A stretch of 64,000 bases of DNA from Pisaster brevispinus (GCA_023634235.1 JAMKCF010000003.1:17950742-18014741); one strand, 5' to 3'. Shown: positions 46,668 to 61,048, counted from the first letter of the stretch. A program made the numbers and translations. The notes: a model not told the origin generated them from the letters alone.

Positions 46668-49258
46668 TTGAATCATGATTTCACTTATGAGGTAGGAATT
46701 TCGCTTGTCTTTGCGTGGAACAAATATCCCAGTGGTTGGGAGACAGTTTCTGGTGGATCGAGACCACGGTTCGAATCCCGGCAGGGTCCTTGATTCACTT
46801 TTTTCTTTTTTCTAAGTCTTTAGATTTGAATCATGATTTCACTTATGAGGTAAGAATTTCGATTGTCTTTGCGTGGAACACATAGCCCAGTGGTTGGCAA
46901 ATAGTTTCTGGTGGGTCGGGACCACGGTTCGAATCCCGGCAGGGTCCTTGATTCACTTTTTCTTTTTTCTAAGTCGTTAGATTTGAATCATGATTTCACT
47001 TATGAGGTATAGATTGCGCTTGTCTTTGCGTGGAACAAATAGCCCAGTGGTTGAGAGATAGTTTCTGGTGGGTCGGGACCACGGTTCGAATCCGGACAAG
47101 GTCCTTGATTCACTTTTTCTTTTTGCTGAGTCTAAGGATTTGAATCATGATTTCACTTATGAGGTAAGAATTTCGCTTGTCTTTGCGTGGAACAGATAGC
47201 CCAGTGGTTGGGAGATAGTTTCTGGTGGATCGGGACCACGGTTCGAATCCCGGCAGGGTCCTTGATTCACTTTTTCTTTTTTCTAAGTCTTTAGATTTGA
47301 ATCATGCTTTCACTTATGAGGTATAGATTGCGCTTGTCTTTGAGTGGAACGAATAGCCCAGTGGTTGTGAGATAGTTTCTGGTTGATCGGGACCACGGTT
47401 CGAATCCCGGCAGTGTCCTTGATTCACTTTTTCTTTTTTCTGAGTCTAAAGATTTGAATCATGATTTCACTTATGAGGTAGGAATTTCGCTTGTCTTTGC
47501 GTGGAACAAATAGCCCAGTGGTTGGGAGATAGTTTGTGGTGGGTCGGGACAACGGTTCGAATCCCGGCAGTGTCCTTGATTCACTTTTTCTTTTTTCTGA
47601 GTCTAAAGATTTGAATCATGATTTCACTTATGAGGTAAACATTTCGCATGTCTTTGCATGTAACAGATAGCCCAGTGGCTGGGCGATAGTTTCTGGTGGA
47701 TCGGGACCACGGTTCGAATCCCAGCAGGGTCCTTGCTTCACTTTTTTTTGTCTAAGTCTTTAGATTTGAATCATGATTTCACATATGAGGTAGGAATTTC
47801 GCTTGTCTTTGCGTGGAACAAATAGCCCAGTGGTTGGGAGATAGTTTGTGGTGGGTCGGGACAACGGTTCGAATCCCGTCAGTGTTCTTGATTCACTTTT
47901 TCCTTTTTCTGAGTCTAACGATTTGAATCATGATGTCACTTATGTGGTAGGAATTTCGCTTGTCTTTGCGTGGAACAGATAGCCCAGTGGCTGGGCGATA
48001 GTTTCTGGTGGATCGGGACCCCGGTTCGAATCCCGGCAGGGTCCTTGATTCACTTTTTTCTGTTTTCTAAGTCTTTAGATTTGAATCATGATTTCACTTA
48101 AGAGGTAGGAATTTCGCTTGTCTTTGCGTGGAACAGATAGCCCAGTGGTTGGGAGATAGTTTCTGGTGGATCGGGACCCCGCTTCGAATCCCGGCAGTGT
48201 CCTTGATTCACTCTTTCTTTTTCCTAAGTCTTTAGATTTGAATCGTGATTTCACTTTTGACGTAGGAATTTCGCTAGTCTTTGCGTGGAACAGATAGCCC
48301 AGTGGTTGGGAGATAGTTTGCGTTGGATCGGGACCACGGTTCGAATCCCGACAAGGTCCTTGGTTCACTTTGTTTGTCTGAGTCTAATGATTTGAATCCT
48401 GATTTCAGTTATGAGGTAGGAATTTCGCTTGTCTTTGCGTGGACCAGATAGCCCAGTGGTTGGGAGATAGTTTCTGGTGGATCGGGACCCCGGTTCGAAT
48501 CCCGACAAGGTCCTAGATTCACTTTTTATTTTTCCTAAGTCTTTAGATTTGAATCATGATTTCACTTATGAGGTATAAATTTCGCTTGTCTTTGCGTGGA
48601 ACAGATAGCCCAGTGGTTGGGAGATAGTTTCTGGTGGATCGGGACCACGGTTCGAATCCCGACAGTGTCCTTCATCTTTTTTTTCTTGTTTAATGAGTCT
48701 AATGATTTGAATCATGATTTCACTTATGTGGTAGGAATTTCGCTTGTCTTTGCGTGGAACAGATAGCCCAGTGGTTGGGAGATAGTTTCTGGTGGATCGG
48801 GACCACGGTTCGAATACCGGCAAAGTCCTTGATTTACTTTTTCTTTTTTATCAGTCTTTAGATTTGAATCATGATTTCACATATGAGGTAGGAATTTCGC
48901 TTGTCTTTGCGTGGAACAAATAGTCCAGTGGTTGGGAGATAGTTTGTGGTGGATCGGGACCCCAGTTCGAACCTCGTCAGTGTTCTTGATTCACTTTTTC
49001 CTTTTTCTGAGTCTAACGATTTGAATCATGATTTCACTTATGACGTAGGAATTTCGCTAGTCTTTGCGTGGAACACATAGCCCAGTGGTTTGAAAATAGT
49101 TTGTGGTGGGTCGGGACCACGGTTCGAATCCCGTCAGTGTTCTTGATTCACTTTTTCCTTTTTCTGAGTCTAACGATTTGAATCATGATTTCACTTATGT
49201 GGTAGGAATTTCGCTTGTCTTTGCGTGGAACAAATAGCCCAGTGGTTGGGAGATAGTT
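46668..49258 (+). repeat. Higher-order repeat, 2,668 bp spacing (17 units), copy 2
   Basis: Near duplicate of 44000-46590. Its right part overlaps the start of the 15,982-bp long-range duplication, so the sequence around 48-49.3 kb has relatives at 30.8, 32.1 and 45.4 kb. Confidence 0.8.
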
Positions 49259-51548
49259 TGTGGTGGATCGGGACCCCGGTTCGAATCCCGGCAGGGTCCT
49301 TGATTCACTTTTTCCTTTTTCTGAGTCTAAAGATTTGAATCATGATTTCAGTTATGTGGTAGGAATTTCGCTTGTCTTTGCGTGGAACAGAAAGCCCAGT
49401 GGTTGGGAGATAGTTCAGGTGGGTCGGGACCACGGTTCGAATCCCTGCAGTGTTCTTGATTCACTTTTTCCTTTTTCTAAGTCTTTAAATTTGAATCATG
49501 ATTTCACTTATGAGGTAGGAATTTCGCTTGTCTTTGCGTGGAACAGATAGCCCAGTGGTTGGGAGATAGTTTCTGGTGGATCGGGACCACGGTTCGAATC
49601 CGGCAGGGTCCTTGATTCGCTTTTTTTCTTTTGTCTAAGTCTTTAGATTTGAATCATGATTTCACTTATGAGGTAGGAATTTCGATTGTCTTTGCGTGGA
49701 ATAGATAGCCCAGTGGTTGGGAGATAGTTTCTTGTGGATCAGGACCACGGTTCGAATCCTGGTAGGGTCTTTGATCCCCTTACATTTGTTCTGAGTCTAA
49801 AGATTTGAATCATGATTTCACTTATGAGGTAGGAATTTCGCATGTCTTTGCGTGGAACAGATAGGCCAGTGGTCGGGAGATAGTTTCTGGTGGATCGGGA
49901 CCACGGTTCGAATCCCGGCAGTGTCCTTGATTCACTTTTTTCTTTTTCAGAGTCTAAAGATTTTAATCATGATTTCACTTATGATGTAGGAATTTCGCTT
50001 GTCTTTGAGTGGAACACATAGCCCAGTGGTTTGGGAGATAGTTTCTGGTGGAGCGGGACCACGGTTCGAATCCCGACAAGGTCCTAGATTCACTTTTTCT
50101 TTTTTCTGAGTCTAAAGATTTGAATCATGATTTCACTTATGACTTAGGAATTTCGCTTGTCTTTGCGTGGAACAGATAGCCCAGTGGTTGGGAGATAGTT
50201 TCTGGTGGATCGGGACCACGGTTCGAATACCGGCAAAGTCCTTGATTTACTTTTTCTTTTTTCTCAGTCTTTAGATTTGAATCATGATTTCACATATGAG
50301 GTAGGAATTTCGCTTGTCTTTGCGTGGAACAAATAGCCCAGTGGTTGGGAGATAGTTTGTGGTGGATCGGGACCCCAGTTCGAATCTCGTCAGTGTTCTT
50401 GATTCACTTTTTTCTTTTTCTGAGTCTAACGATTTGAATCATGATTTCACTTATGACGTAGGAATTTCGCTAGTCTTTGCGTGGAACACATAGCCCAGTG
50501 GTTGGGAGATAGTTTGTGGTGGATCGGGACCCCAGTTCGAATCCCGGCAGGGTCCTTGATTCACTTTTTCTTTGTTCTAAGTCTTTAAAATTGAATCATG
50601 ATTTCACTTATGAGGTAGGAATTTCGCTTGTCTTTGCGTGGAACAAATAGCCCAGTGGTTTGAAACTAGTTTGTGGTGGGTCGGGACCACGGTTCGAATC
50701 CCGTCAGTGTTCTTGATTCACTTTTTCCTTTTTCTGAGTCTAACGATTTGAATCATGATTTCACTTATGTGGTAGGAATTTCGCTTGTCTTTGCGTGGAA
50801 CAAATAGCCCAGTGGTTGGGGGATAGTTTGTGGTGGATCGGGACCCCGGTTCGAATCCCGGCAGGGTCCTTGATTCACTTTTTCCTTTTTCTGAGTCTAA
50901 GGATTTGAATCATGATTTAACTTATGACGTATGAATTTCGCTTGTCTTTGCGTGGAACAGATAGCCCAGTGGTTGGGAGATATTTTCTGGTGGATCGGGA
51001 CCACGGTTCGAATCCCGAAAAGCTACTTGATTCACTTTTTCTTTTTTCTGAGTCTAAAGATTTGAATCATGATTTCACTTATGAGGTAAGAATTTCGCTT
51101 GTCTTTGCGTGGAACAGATAGCCCAGTGGTTGGGAGATAGTTTCTGGTGGATCGGGACAACGGTTCGAATCCCGGCAAAGTCCTTGATTACCTTTTTTTC
51201 TGAGTCTAAAGATTTGAATCATGATTTCACTTATGACGTATGAATTTCGCTTGTCTTTGCGTGGAATAGATAGCCCAGTGGTTGGGAGATAGTTTCTTGT
51301 GGATCAGGACCACGGTTCGAATCCTGGTAGGGTCTTTGATCCCCTTACATTTTTTCTGAGTCTAAAGATTTGAATCATGATTTCACTTATGAGGTAGGAA
51401 TTTCGCATGTCTTTGCGTGGAACAGATAGGCCAGTGGTCGGGAGATAGTTTCTGGTGGATCGGGACCACGGTTCGAATCCCGGCAGTGTCCTTGATTCAC
51501 TTTTTTCTTTTTCAGAGTCTAAAGATTTTAATCATGATTTCACTTATG
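48012..51548 (+). repeat. Long-range duplication, right copy (3.54 kb)
   Basis: Counterpart of 32030-35566. Matching ends at about 51548, where ACTTATGAGG faces ACTTATGATG, and the following unit differs. Confidence 0.85.
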
Positions 51549-54500
51549 AGGTAGGAATTTCGCTTGTCTTTGAGTGGAACACATAGCCCAGTGGTTTGGG
51601 AGATATTTTCTGGTGGATCGGGACCCTGGTTTGAATCCCGGCAGTGTCCTTGATCTTCTTTTTATTTTTTCTGAGTCTAAGGATTTGAATCATGATTTCA
51701 CTTATGACGTATGAATTTCGCTTGTCTTTTCGTGGAACAGATATCCCAGTGGTTGGGAGATAGTTTCTGGTGGATCAGGATCCCGGTTTGAATCCCGGCA
51801 GGTTCCTTGATATACTTTTTCTTTTTTCTAAGTCTTTAAATTTGAATCATGATTTCACTCATGAGGTAGGAATTTCGCTTGTCTTTGCGTGGAACAGATA
51901 GCCCAGTGGTTGGGAGATAGTTTCTGGTGGATCGGGACCCCGGTTCGAATCCCGGCAAGGTCCTAGATTCACTTTTTCTTTATTTTGAGTCTAAAGATTT
52001 GAATCATGATTTCACTTATGAGGTAAGAATTTCGCTTGTCTTTGCGTGGAACAGATAGCCCAGTGGTTGGGAGATAGTTTCTTGTGGATCAGAACCACGG
52101 TTCGAATCAGGTAGGATCCTTGATCCCCTTACCTTTTTTCTGAGATCTAAAGATCTGAATCATGATTTTACTTATGAGGTAGGAATTTCGCATGTCTTTG
52201 CGTGGAACACATAGCCCAGTGGTTGTGAGAAAGTTTATGGTGGATCGGGACCACGGTTCGAATCCCGGCAAAGTCCTTGATTAACTTTTTTTTTCTGAGT
52301 CTAAGGATTTGAATCATGATTTAACTTATGACGTATGAATTTCGCTTGTCTTTGCGTGGAACAGATAGCCCAGTGGTTGGGAGATATTTTCTGGTGGATC
52401 GGGACCACGGTTCGAATCCCGAAAAGCTACTTGATTCACTTTTTCTTTTTTCTGAGTCTAAAGATTTGAATCATGATTTCACTTATGAGGTAAGAATTTC
52501 GCTTGTCTTTGCGTGGAACAGATAGCCCAGTGGTTGGGAGATAGTTTCTGGTGGATCGGGACAACGGTTCGAATCCCGGCAAAGTCCTTGATTACCTTTT
52601 TTTTTCTGAGTCTAAAGATTTGAATCATGATTTCACTTATGACGTATGAATTTCGCTTGTCTTTGCGTGGAACAGATAGCCCAGTGGTTGGTAGATAGTT
52701 TCTGGTGGATCGGGACCACGGTTCGAATCCGGCAGGGTCCTTGATTCGCTTTTTTTCTTTTGTCTAAGTCTTTAGATTTGAATCATGATTTCACTTATGG
52801 GGTAGGAATTTCGATTGTCTTTGCGTGGAATAGATAGCCCAGTGGTTGGGAGATAGTTTCTTGTGGATCAGGACCACGGTTCGAATCCTGGTAGGGTCTT
52901 TGATCCCCTTAAATTTTTTCTGAGTCTAAAGATTTGAATCATGATTTCACTTATGAGGTAGGAATTTCGCATGTCTTTGCGTGGAACAGATAGGCCAGTG
53001 GTCGGGAGATAGTTTCTGGTGGATCGGGACCACGGTTCGAATCCCGGCAGTGTCCTTGATTCACTTTTTTCTTTTTCAGAGTCTAAAGATTTTAATCATG
53101 ATTTCACTTATGATGTAGGAATTTCGCTTGTCTTTGCGTGGAACAGATAGCCCAGTGGTTGGGAGATAGTTTCTGGTGGATCGGGACCACGGTTCGAATC
53201 CCGACAAAGAACTTGATTAACTTTTTCTTTTTTCTAAGTCTTAAGATTTGAATCATGACTTCTCTTATGATGTAGGAATTTCGCTTGTCTTTGCGTGAAA
53301 CAGATAGCCCAGTGGTTTCGGAGATAGTTTCTGGTGGATCGGGACCCTGGTTCGAATCCCGGCAGTGTCCTTGATCTTCTTTTTATTTTTTCTGAGTCTA
53401 AGGATTTGAATCATGATTTCACTTATGACGTATGAATTTCGCTTGTCTTTTCGTGGAACAGATATCCCAGTGGTTGGGAGATAGTTTCTGGTGGATCGGG
53501 ATCCCGGTTCGAATCCCGGCAGGTTCCTTGATATACTTTTTCTTTTTTCTAAGTCTTTAAATTTGAATCATGATTTCACTCATGAGGTAGGAATTTCGCT
53601 TGTCTTTGCGTGGAACAGATAGCCCAGTGGTTGGGAGATAGTTTCTGGTGGATCGGGACCCCGGTTCGAATCCCGGCAAGGTCCTAGATTCACTTTTTCT
53701 TTATTTTGAGTCTAAAGATTTGAATCATGATTTCACTTATGAGGTAGGAATTTCGCTTGTCTTTGCGTGGAACACATAGCCCAGTGGTTGTGAGAAAGTT
53801 TATGGTGGATCGGGACCACGGTTCGAATCCCGGCAAAGTCCTTGATTAACTTTTTTTTTCTGAGTCTAAGGATTTGAATCATGATTTAACTTATGACGTA
53901 TGAATTTCGCTTGTCTTTGCGTGGAACAGATAGCCCAGTGGTTGGGAGATATTTTCTGGTGGATCGGGACCACGGTTCGAATCCCGAAAAGCTACTTGAT
54001 TCACTTTTTCTTTTTTCTGAGTCTAAAGATTTGAATCATGATTTCACTTATGAGGTAAGAATTTCGCTTGTCTTTGCGTGGAACAGATAGCCCAGTGGTT
54101 GGAAGATAGTTTCTGGTGGATCGGGACCCCGGTTCGAACCCCGACAAGGTACTTGATTCACTCTTCTTTTTTCTGAGTCTAAAGATTTGAATCATGACTT
54201 CACTTTTGAGGTAAGAATTTCGCTTGTCTTTGCGTGGAACAGATAGCCCAGTGGTTGGGAGATAGTTTCTTGTGGATCAGAACCACGGTTCGAATCCAGG
54301 TAGGATCCTTGATCCCCTTACCTTTTTTTCTGAGATCTAAAGATCTGAATCATGATTTTACTTATGAGGTAGGAATTTCGCATGTCTTTGCGTGGAACAC
54401 ATAGCCCAGTGGTTGTGAGATATTTTCTGGTGGATCGGGACCACGGTTCGAATCCCGAAAAGCTACTTGATTAACTTTTTTTTTTTTCTGAGTCTAAAGA

Positions 54501-54830
54501 TTTGAATCATGATTTCACTTATGAGGTAAGATTTTCGCTTGTCTTTGCGTGAAACAGATAGCACAGTGGTTGGGAGATAGTTTCTGGTGGATTGGGACGA
54601 CGGTTCGAATCCCAAAGTCCTTGATTCTCTTTTTGTTTTGATTGAGTCTAAAGATTTGAATCATGATTTCACTTATGAGGTGAAAATTTCGATTGCCTTT
54701 GCGTGGAACTGATAGCCCAGTGGTTTTGAGATAGTTTCTGGTGGATCGGGACCACTGTTCGAATCCCGACAAGTTCATTGATTCACTTTTTATTTGTTCT
54801 GAGTCTAAAAAAATTGAATCATGATTTCAC
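51549..54830 (+). repeat. Rearranged second copy of the 35.6-38.8 kb segment
   Basis: Pieces match the 35.6-38.8 kb region in order but with differing offsets: 36030 with 52328 (16,298 bp) and 38527-38790 with 54515-54778 (15,988 bp). Some sub-blocks are repeated again (52328 and 53893, 1,565 bp apart). A single duplication of about 16 kb followed by small unit gains and losses would explain this. Confidence 0.7.
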
Positions 54831-55370
54831 TTATGACGTAGGAATTTCGCTTGTCTTTGCGTGGAACAGATAGCCCAGTGGTTGTGAGATAGTTTCTGGT
54901 GGATCAGGACCACGGTTCGAATCCCGGTAGGGTCCTCGATCCCCTTTTTCTTTTTTCTGAGTCTAAAGATTTGAATCATGATTTCACTTATGACGTAGGA
55001 ATTTCGCTTGTCTTTGCGTGGAACAGATAGCCCAGTGGTTGGGAGATAGTTTCTGGTGGATCGGGACCACGTTTCGAACCCCGACAAGGTACTTGATTCA
55101 CTTTTTTTTCTGAGTCTAAAGATTTGAATCATGATTTCACATATGAGGTAGGAATTTCGCTTGTCTTTGAGTGGAACAGATAGCCCAGTGGTTTGGAGAT
55201 AGTTTCTGGTGGATCTGGACCACGGTTCGAACCCCGACAAGGTACTTGATTCACTTTTTCTTTTTTCTGAGTCTAAAGATTTTAATCATGACTTCACTTT
55301 TGAGGTAAGAATTTCGCTTGTCTTTGCGTGGAACAGATAGCCCAGTGGTTGGGATATAGTTTCTGGTGGA

Positions 55371-55394
55371 TTGGGACCACGGTTCGAATCCCAA
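55371..55394 (+). other. Hairpin with compensatory change (TTGGGA/TCCCAA)
   Basis: TTGGGA (55371-55376) pairs with TCCCAA (55389-55394), where most units have TCGGGA and TCCCGG/TCCCGA. Both sides of one pair have changed, C-G to T-A. The same paired form is present near 38.61, 54.59, 58.03, 58.97, 59.91 and 62.43 kb. Two units (about 56.32 and 56.48 kb) have only one side changed and are mispaired. Confidence 0.6.
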
Positions 55395-58300
55395 AGTCCT
55401 TGATTCTCTTTTTGTTTTGACTGAGTCTAAAGATTTGAATCATGATTTCACTTATGAGGTGAAAATTTCGATTGCCTTTGCGTGGAACAGATAGCCCAGT
55501 GGTTTTGAGATAGTTTCTGGTGGATCGGGACCACTGTTCGAATCCCGACAAGTTCCTTGATTCACTTTGTATTTGTTCTGAGTCTAAAAAATTTGAATCA
55601 TGATTTCACTTATGACGTAGGAATTTCGCTTGTCTTTGCGTGGAACAGATAGCCCAGTGGTTGGGAGATAGTTTCTGGTGGATCAGGACCACGGTTCGAA
55701 TCCCGGTAGGGTCCTCGATCCCCTTTTTCTTTTTTCTGAGTCTAAAGATTTTAATCATGATTTCACTTATGACGTAGGAATTTCGCTTGTCTTTGCGTGG
55801 AACAGATAGCCCAGTGGTTGGGAGATAGTTTCTGGTGGATCGGGACCACGGTTCGAACCCCGACAAGGTACTTGATTCACTTTTTTTTCTGAGTCTAAAG
55901 ATTTGAATCATGATTTCACTAATGAGGTAGGAATTTCGATTGTCTTTGCGTGGAACAGATAGCCCAGTGGTTGGGAGATAGTTTCTTTTGGATCGGGACC
56001 ACGGTTCGAATCCCGACAAGGTCCTTGATTCACTTTTTCTTTTTTTCTGAGTCTAAAGATTTGAATCGTGATTTCACTTATGAGGTAGGAAATTCGCTTG
56101 TCTTTGCGTGGAACAGATAGCCCAGTTGTTGGGAGATAGTTTCTGGTAGATGGGGACCCCGGTTCGAATCCCGGCAGTGTCCTTCATCTTCTTTTTCTTT
56201 TTTTTCTGAGTGTAAGGATTAGAATCATGATTTCACTTATGACGTTAGAATTTCGGTTGTCTTTGCGTGAAACAGATAGCCCAGTGGTTGGAAGATAGTT
56301 TCTGGTGGATCGGGACCACGGTTCGAATCCCAAAGTCCTTGATTCTCTTTTTGTTTTGACTGAGTCTAAAGATTTGAATCATGATTTCACTTATGAGGTG
56401 AAAATTTCGATTGCCTTTGCGTGGAACAGATAGCCCAGTGGTTTTGATATAGTTTCTGGTGGATCGGGACCACGGTTCGAATCCCAAAGTCCTTGATTCT
56501 CTTTTTGTTTTGACTGAGTCTAAAGATTTGAATCATGATTTCACTTATGAGGTAGGAATTTCGCTTGTCTTTGCGTGGAACAGATAGCCCAGTGTATGGG
56601 AGATAGTTTCTGGTAGATGGGGACCCCGGTTCGAATCCCGGCAGTGTCCTTCATCTTCTTTTTCTTTTTTTTCTGAGTGTAAGGATTAGAATCATGATTT
56701 CACTTATGACGTTAGAATTTCGGTTGTCTTTGCGTGAAACAGATAGCCCAGTGGTTGGAAGATAGTTTCTGGTGGATCGGGACCACAGTTCGAATCCCGG
56801 CAAAATACTTGATTCACTTTTTCTTTTTTCTGAGTCTAAAGATTTAAATCATGATTTCACTAATGAGGTAGGAATTTCGATTGTCTTTGCGTGGAACAGA
56901 TAGCCCAGTGGTTGGGAGATAGTTTCTGGTGGATCGAGACCCCGGTTCGAATCCCGGCAGTGTCCTTGATCTTCTTCTTTTTTTTTCTGTGTCTAAGGAT
57001 TTGAATCATGATTTCACTTATGACGTTATAATTTCGGTTGTCTTTGCGTGGAACAGATAGCCCAGTGGTTTGAATATAGTTTCTGGTGGATCGGGACCCC
57101 AGTTCGAATCCCGGCAGGGTCCTTGATTCACTTTTTCTTTTTTCTAATTCTTTAGATTTGAATCATGATTTCACTTATGATGTGAACATTTCGATTGCCT
57201 TTGCGTGGAACAGATAGCCCAGTGGTTTTGAGATAGTTTCTGGTGGATCGGGACCACTGTTCGAATCCCGACAAGTTCCTTGATTCACTTTTTATTTGTT
57301 CTGAGTCTAAAAAAATTGAATCACGATTTCACTTATGACGTAGGAATTTCGCTTGTCTTTGCGTGGAACAGATAGCCCAGTGGTTGGGAGATAGTTTCTG
57401 GTGGATCAGGACCACGGTTCGAATCCCGGTAGGGTCCTCGATCCCCTTTTTCTTTTTTCTGAGTCTAAAGATTTGAATCATGATTTCACTTATGACGTAG
57501 GAATTTCGCTTGTCTTTGCGTGGAACAGATAGCCCAGTGGTTGGGAGATAGTTTCTGGTGGATCGGGACCACGTTTCGAACCCCGACAAGGTACTTGATT
57601 CACTTTTTTTTCTGAGTCTAAAGATTTGAATCATGATTTCACTTATGAGGTAGGAATAACGCTTGTCTTTGCGTGGAACAGATAGCCCAGTGGTTGGAAG
57701 ATAGTTTCTGGTGGATCGGGACCACGGTTCGAACCCCGACAAGGTACTTGATTCACTCTTCTTTTTTCTGAGTCTAAAGATTTGAATCATGATTTCACAT
57801 ATGAGGTAGGAATTTCGCTTGTCTTGCATGGAACAGATAGCCCAGTGGTTTGGAGATAGCTTCTGGTGGATCTGGACCACGGTTCAAACCCCGACAAGGT
57901 ACTTGATTCACATGTTCTTTTTTCTGAGTCTAAAGATTTGAATCATGACTTCACTTTTGAGGTAAGAATTTCGCTTGTCTTTGCGTGGAACAGATAGCCC
58001 AGTGGTTGGGAGATAGTTTCTGGTGGATTGGGACCACGGTTCGAATCCCAAAGTCCTTGATTCTCTTTTTGTTTTGACTGAGTCTAAAGATTTGAATCAT
58101 GATTTCACTTATGAGGTGAAAATTTCGATTGCCTTTGCGTGGAACAGATAGCCCAGTGGTTTTTAGATAGTTTCTGGTGGATCGGGACCACTGTTCGAAT
58201 CCCGACAAGTTCCTTGATTCACTTTTTATTTGTTCTGAGTCTAAAAAAATTGAATCATGATTTCACTTATGAGGTAGGAATTTCGCTTGTCTTTGCGTGG

Positions 58301-61048
58301 AACAGATAGCCCAGTGTATGGGAGATAGTTTCTGGTAGATGGGGACCCCAGTTCGAATCCCGGCAGTGTCCTTCATCTTCTTTTTCTTTTTTTTCTGAGT
58401 GTAAGGATTAGAATCATGATTTCACTTATGACGTTAGAATTTCGGTTGTCTTTGCGTGAAACAGATAGCCCAGTGGTTGGAAGATAGTTTCTGGTGGATA
58501 GGGACCACAGTTCGAATCCCGGCAAAATCCTTGATTCACTTTTTCTTTTTTCTGAGTCTAAATATTTGAATCATGATTTCACTAATGAGGTAGGAATTTC
58601 GATTGTCTTTGCGTTTAACAGATAGCCCAGTGGTTGGGAGATAGTTTCTGGTGGATCGAGACCCCGGTTCGAATCCCGGCAGTGTCCTTGATCTTCTTTT
58701 TGTGTTTTCTGTGTCTAAGGATTTGAATCATGATTTCACTTATGACGTTATAATTTCGGTTGTCTTTGCGTGGAACAGATAGCCCAGTGGTTGGAAGATA
58801 GTTTCTGGTGGATCGGGACCCCAGTTCGAATCCCGGCAGGGTCCTTGATTCACTTTTTCTTTTTTTCTAATTCTTTAGATTTGAATCATGATTTCACTTA
58901 TGAGGTAGGAATTTCGTTTGTCTTTGCGTGGAACAAATAGCCCAGTGGTTGGGAGATAGTTTGTGGTGGATTGGGACCACGGTTCGAATCCCAAAGTCCT
59001 TGATTCTCTTTTTGTTTTGACTGAGTCTAAAGATTTGAATCATGATTTCACTTATGAGGTGAAAATTTCGATTGCCTTTGCGTGGAACAGATAGCCCAGT
59101 GGTTTTGAGATAGTTTCTGGTGGATCGGGACCACTGTTCGAATCCCGACAAGTTCCTTGATTCACTTTTTATTTGGTTTGAGTCTAAAAAATTTGAATCA
59201 TGATTTCACTTATGACGTAGGAATTTCGCTTGTCTTTGCGTGGAACAGATAGCCCAGTGGTTGGGAGATAGTTTCTCGTGGATCAGGACCACGGTTCGAA
59301 TCCCGGTAGGGTCCTCGATCCCCTTTTTCTTTTTTCTGAGTCTAAAGATTTGAATCATGATTTCACTTATGACGTAGGAATTTCGCTTGTCTTTGCGTGG
59401 AACAGATAGCCCAGTGGTTGGGAGATAGTTTCTGGTGGATCGGGACCACGGTTCGAACCCCGACAAGGTACTTGATTCACTTTTTTTTCTGAGTCTAAAG
59501 ATTTGAATCATGATTTCACTTATGATGTTTGAATTTCGGTTGTCTTTGCGTGAAACAGATAGCCCAGTGGTTGGGAGATAGTTTATGGTGGATCGGGACC
59601 ACGGTTAGAATCCCTGCAAAGTCCTTGATTCACTTTTTCTTTTTTCTGAGTCTAAAGATTTGAATCATGATTTCACTAATGAGGTAGGAATTTCGCTTGT
59701 CTTTGCGTGGAACAGATAGCCCAGTGGTTGGGAGATAGTTTCTGGTAGATCGGGACCACGGTTCGAATCCAGGCAGTGTCCTTCATCTTCTTTTTCTTTT
59801 TTTTAAAGTCTGAGGATTTGAATCATGATTTCACTTATGACGTTAGAATTTCGGTTGTCTTTGCGTGGAACAGATAGCCCAGTTGATGGGAGATAGTTTC
59901 TGGTGGATTGGGACCACGGTTCGAATCCCAAAGTCCTTGATTCTCTTTTTGTTTTGACTGAGTCTAAAGATTTGAATCATGATTTCACTTATGAGGTGAA
60001 AATTTCGATTGCCTTTGCGTGGAACAGATAGCCCAGTGGTTTTTAGATAGTTTCTGGTGGATCGGGACCACTGTTCGAATCCCGACAAGTTCCTTGATTC
60101 ACTTTTTATTTGTTCTGAGTCTAACAAATTTGAATCATGATTTCACTTATGAGGTAGGAATTTCGCTTGTCTTTGCGTGGAACAGATAGCCCAGTGTATG
60201 GGAGATAGTTTCTGGTAGATGGGGACCCCGGTTCGAATCCCGGCAGTGTCCTTCATCTTCTTTTTCTTTTTTTTCTGAGTGTAAGGATTAGAATCATGAT
60301 TTCACTTATGACGTTAGAATTTCGGTTGTCTTTGCGTGAAACAGATAGCCCAGTGGTTGGAAGATAGTTTCTGGTGGATCGGGACCACAGTTCGAATCCC
60401 GGCAAAATCCTTGATTCACTTTTTCTTTTTTCTGAGTCTAAAGATTTGAATCATGATTTCACTTATGAGGTAGGAATTTCGTTTGTCTTTGCGTGGAACA
60501 AATAGCCCAGTGGTTGGGAGATAGTTTGTGGTGGGTCAAGACCACGGTTCGAATCCCGGCAGTGTTCTTGATTCACTTTTTCCTTTTTCTGAGTCTAAAG
60601 ATTTGAATCATGATTTCACTTATGAGGTGAAAATTTCGATTGTCTTTGCGTGGAACAGATAGCCCAGTGGTTTTGATATAGTTTCTGGAGGATCGGGACC
60701 ACTGTTCGAATCCCGACAAGTTCCTTGATTCACTTTTTATTTTTTCTGAGTCTAAAGATTTGAATAATGATTTCACTTATGAGGTTGGAATTTCGCTTGT
60801 CATTGCGTGGAACAGATAGCCCAGTGGTTGGGAGATAGTTTCTGGTAGATCGGGCCCCCGGTTCGAATCCAGGCAGTGTCCTTCATCTTCTTTTTCTTTT
60901 TTTTAAAGTCTGAGGATTTGAATCATGATTTCACTTATGACGTTAGAATTTCGGTTGTCTTTGCGTTAAACAGATAGCCCAGTGGTTGGTAGATAGTTTC
61001 TGGTGGATCGGGACCCCAGTTCGAATTCCGGCAGGGTTCTTGATTCAC

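Noticed and set aside
57329..57880. 183-codon antisense open frame as a protein-coding gene
   Set aside because: It spans several satellite units antisense and repeats the same unit-derived peptide. It depends on local 153/156-bp unit lengths and has no recognisable domain.
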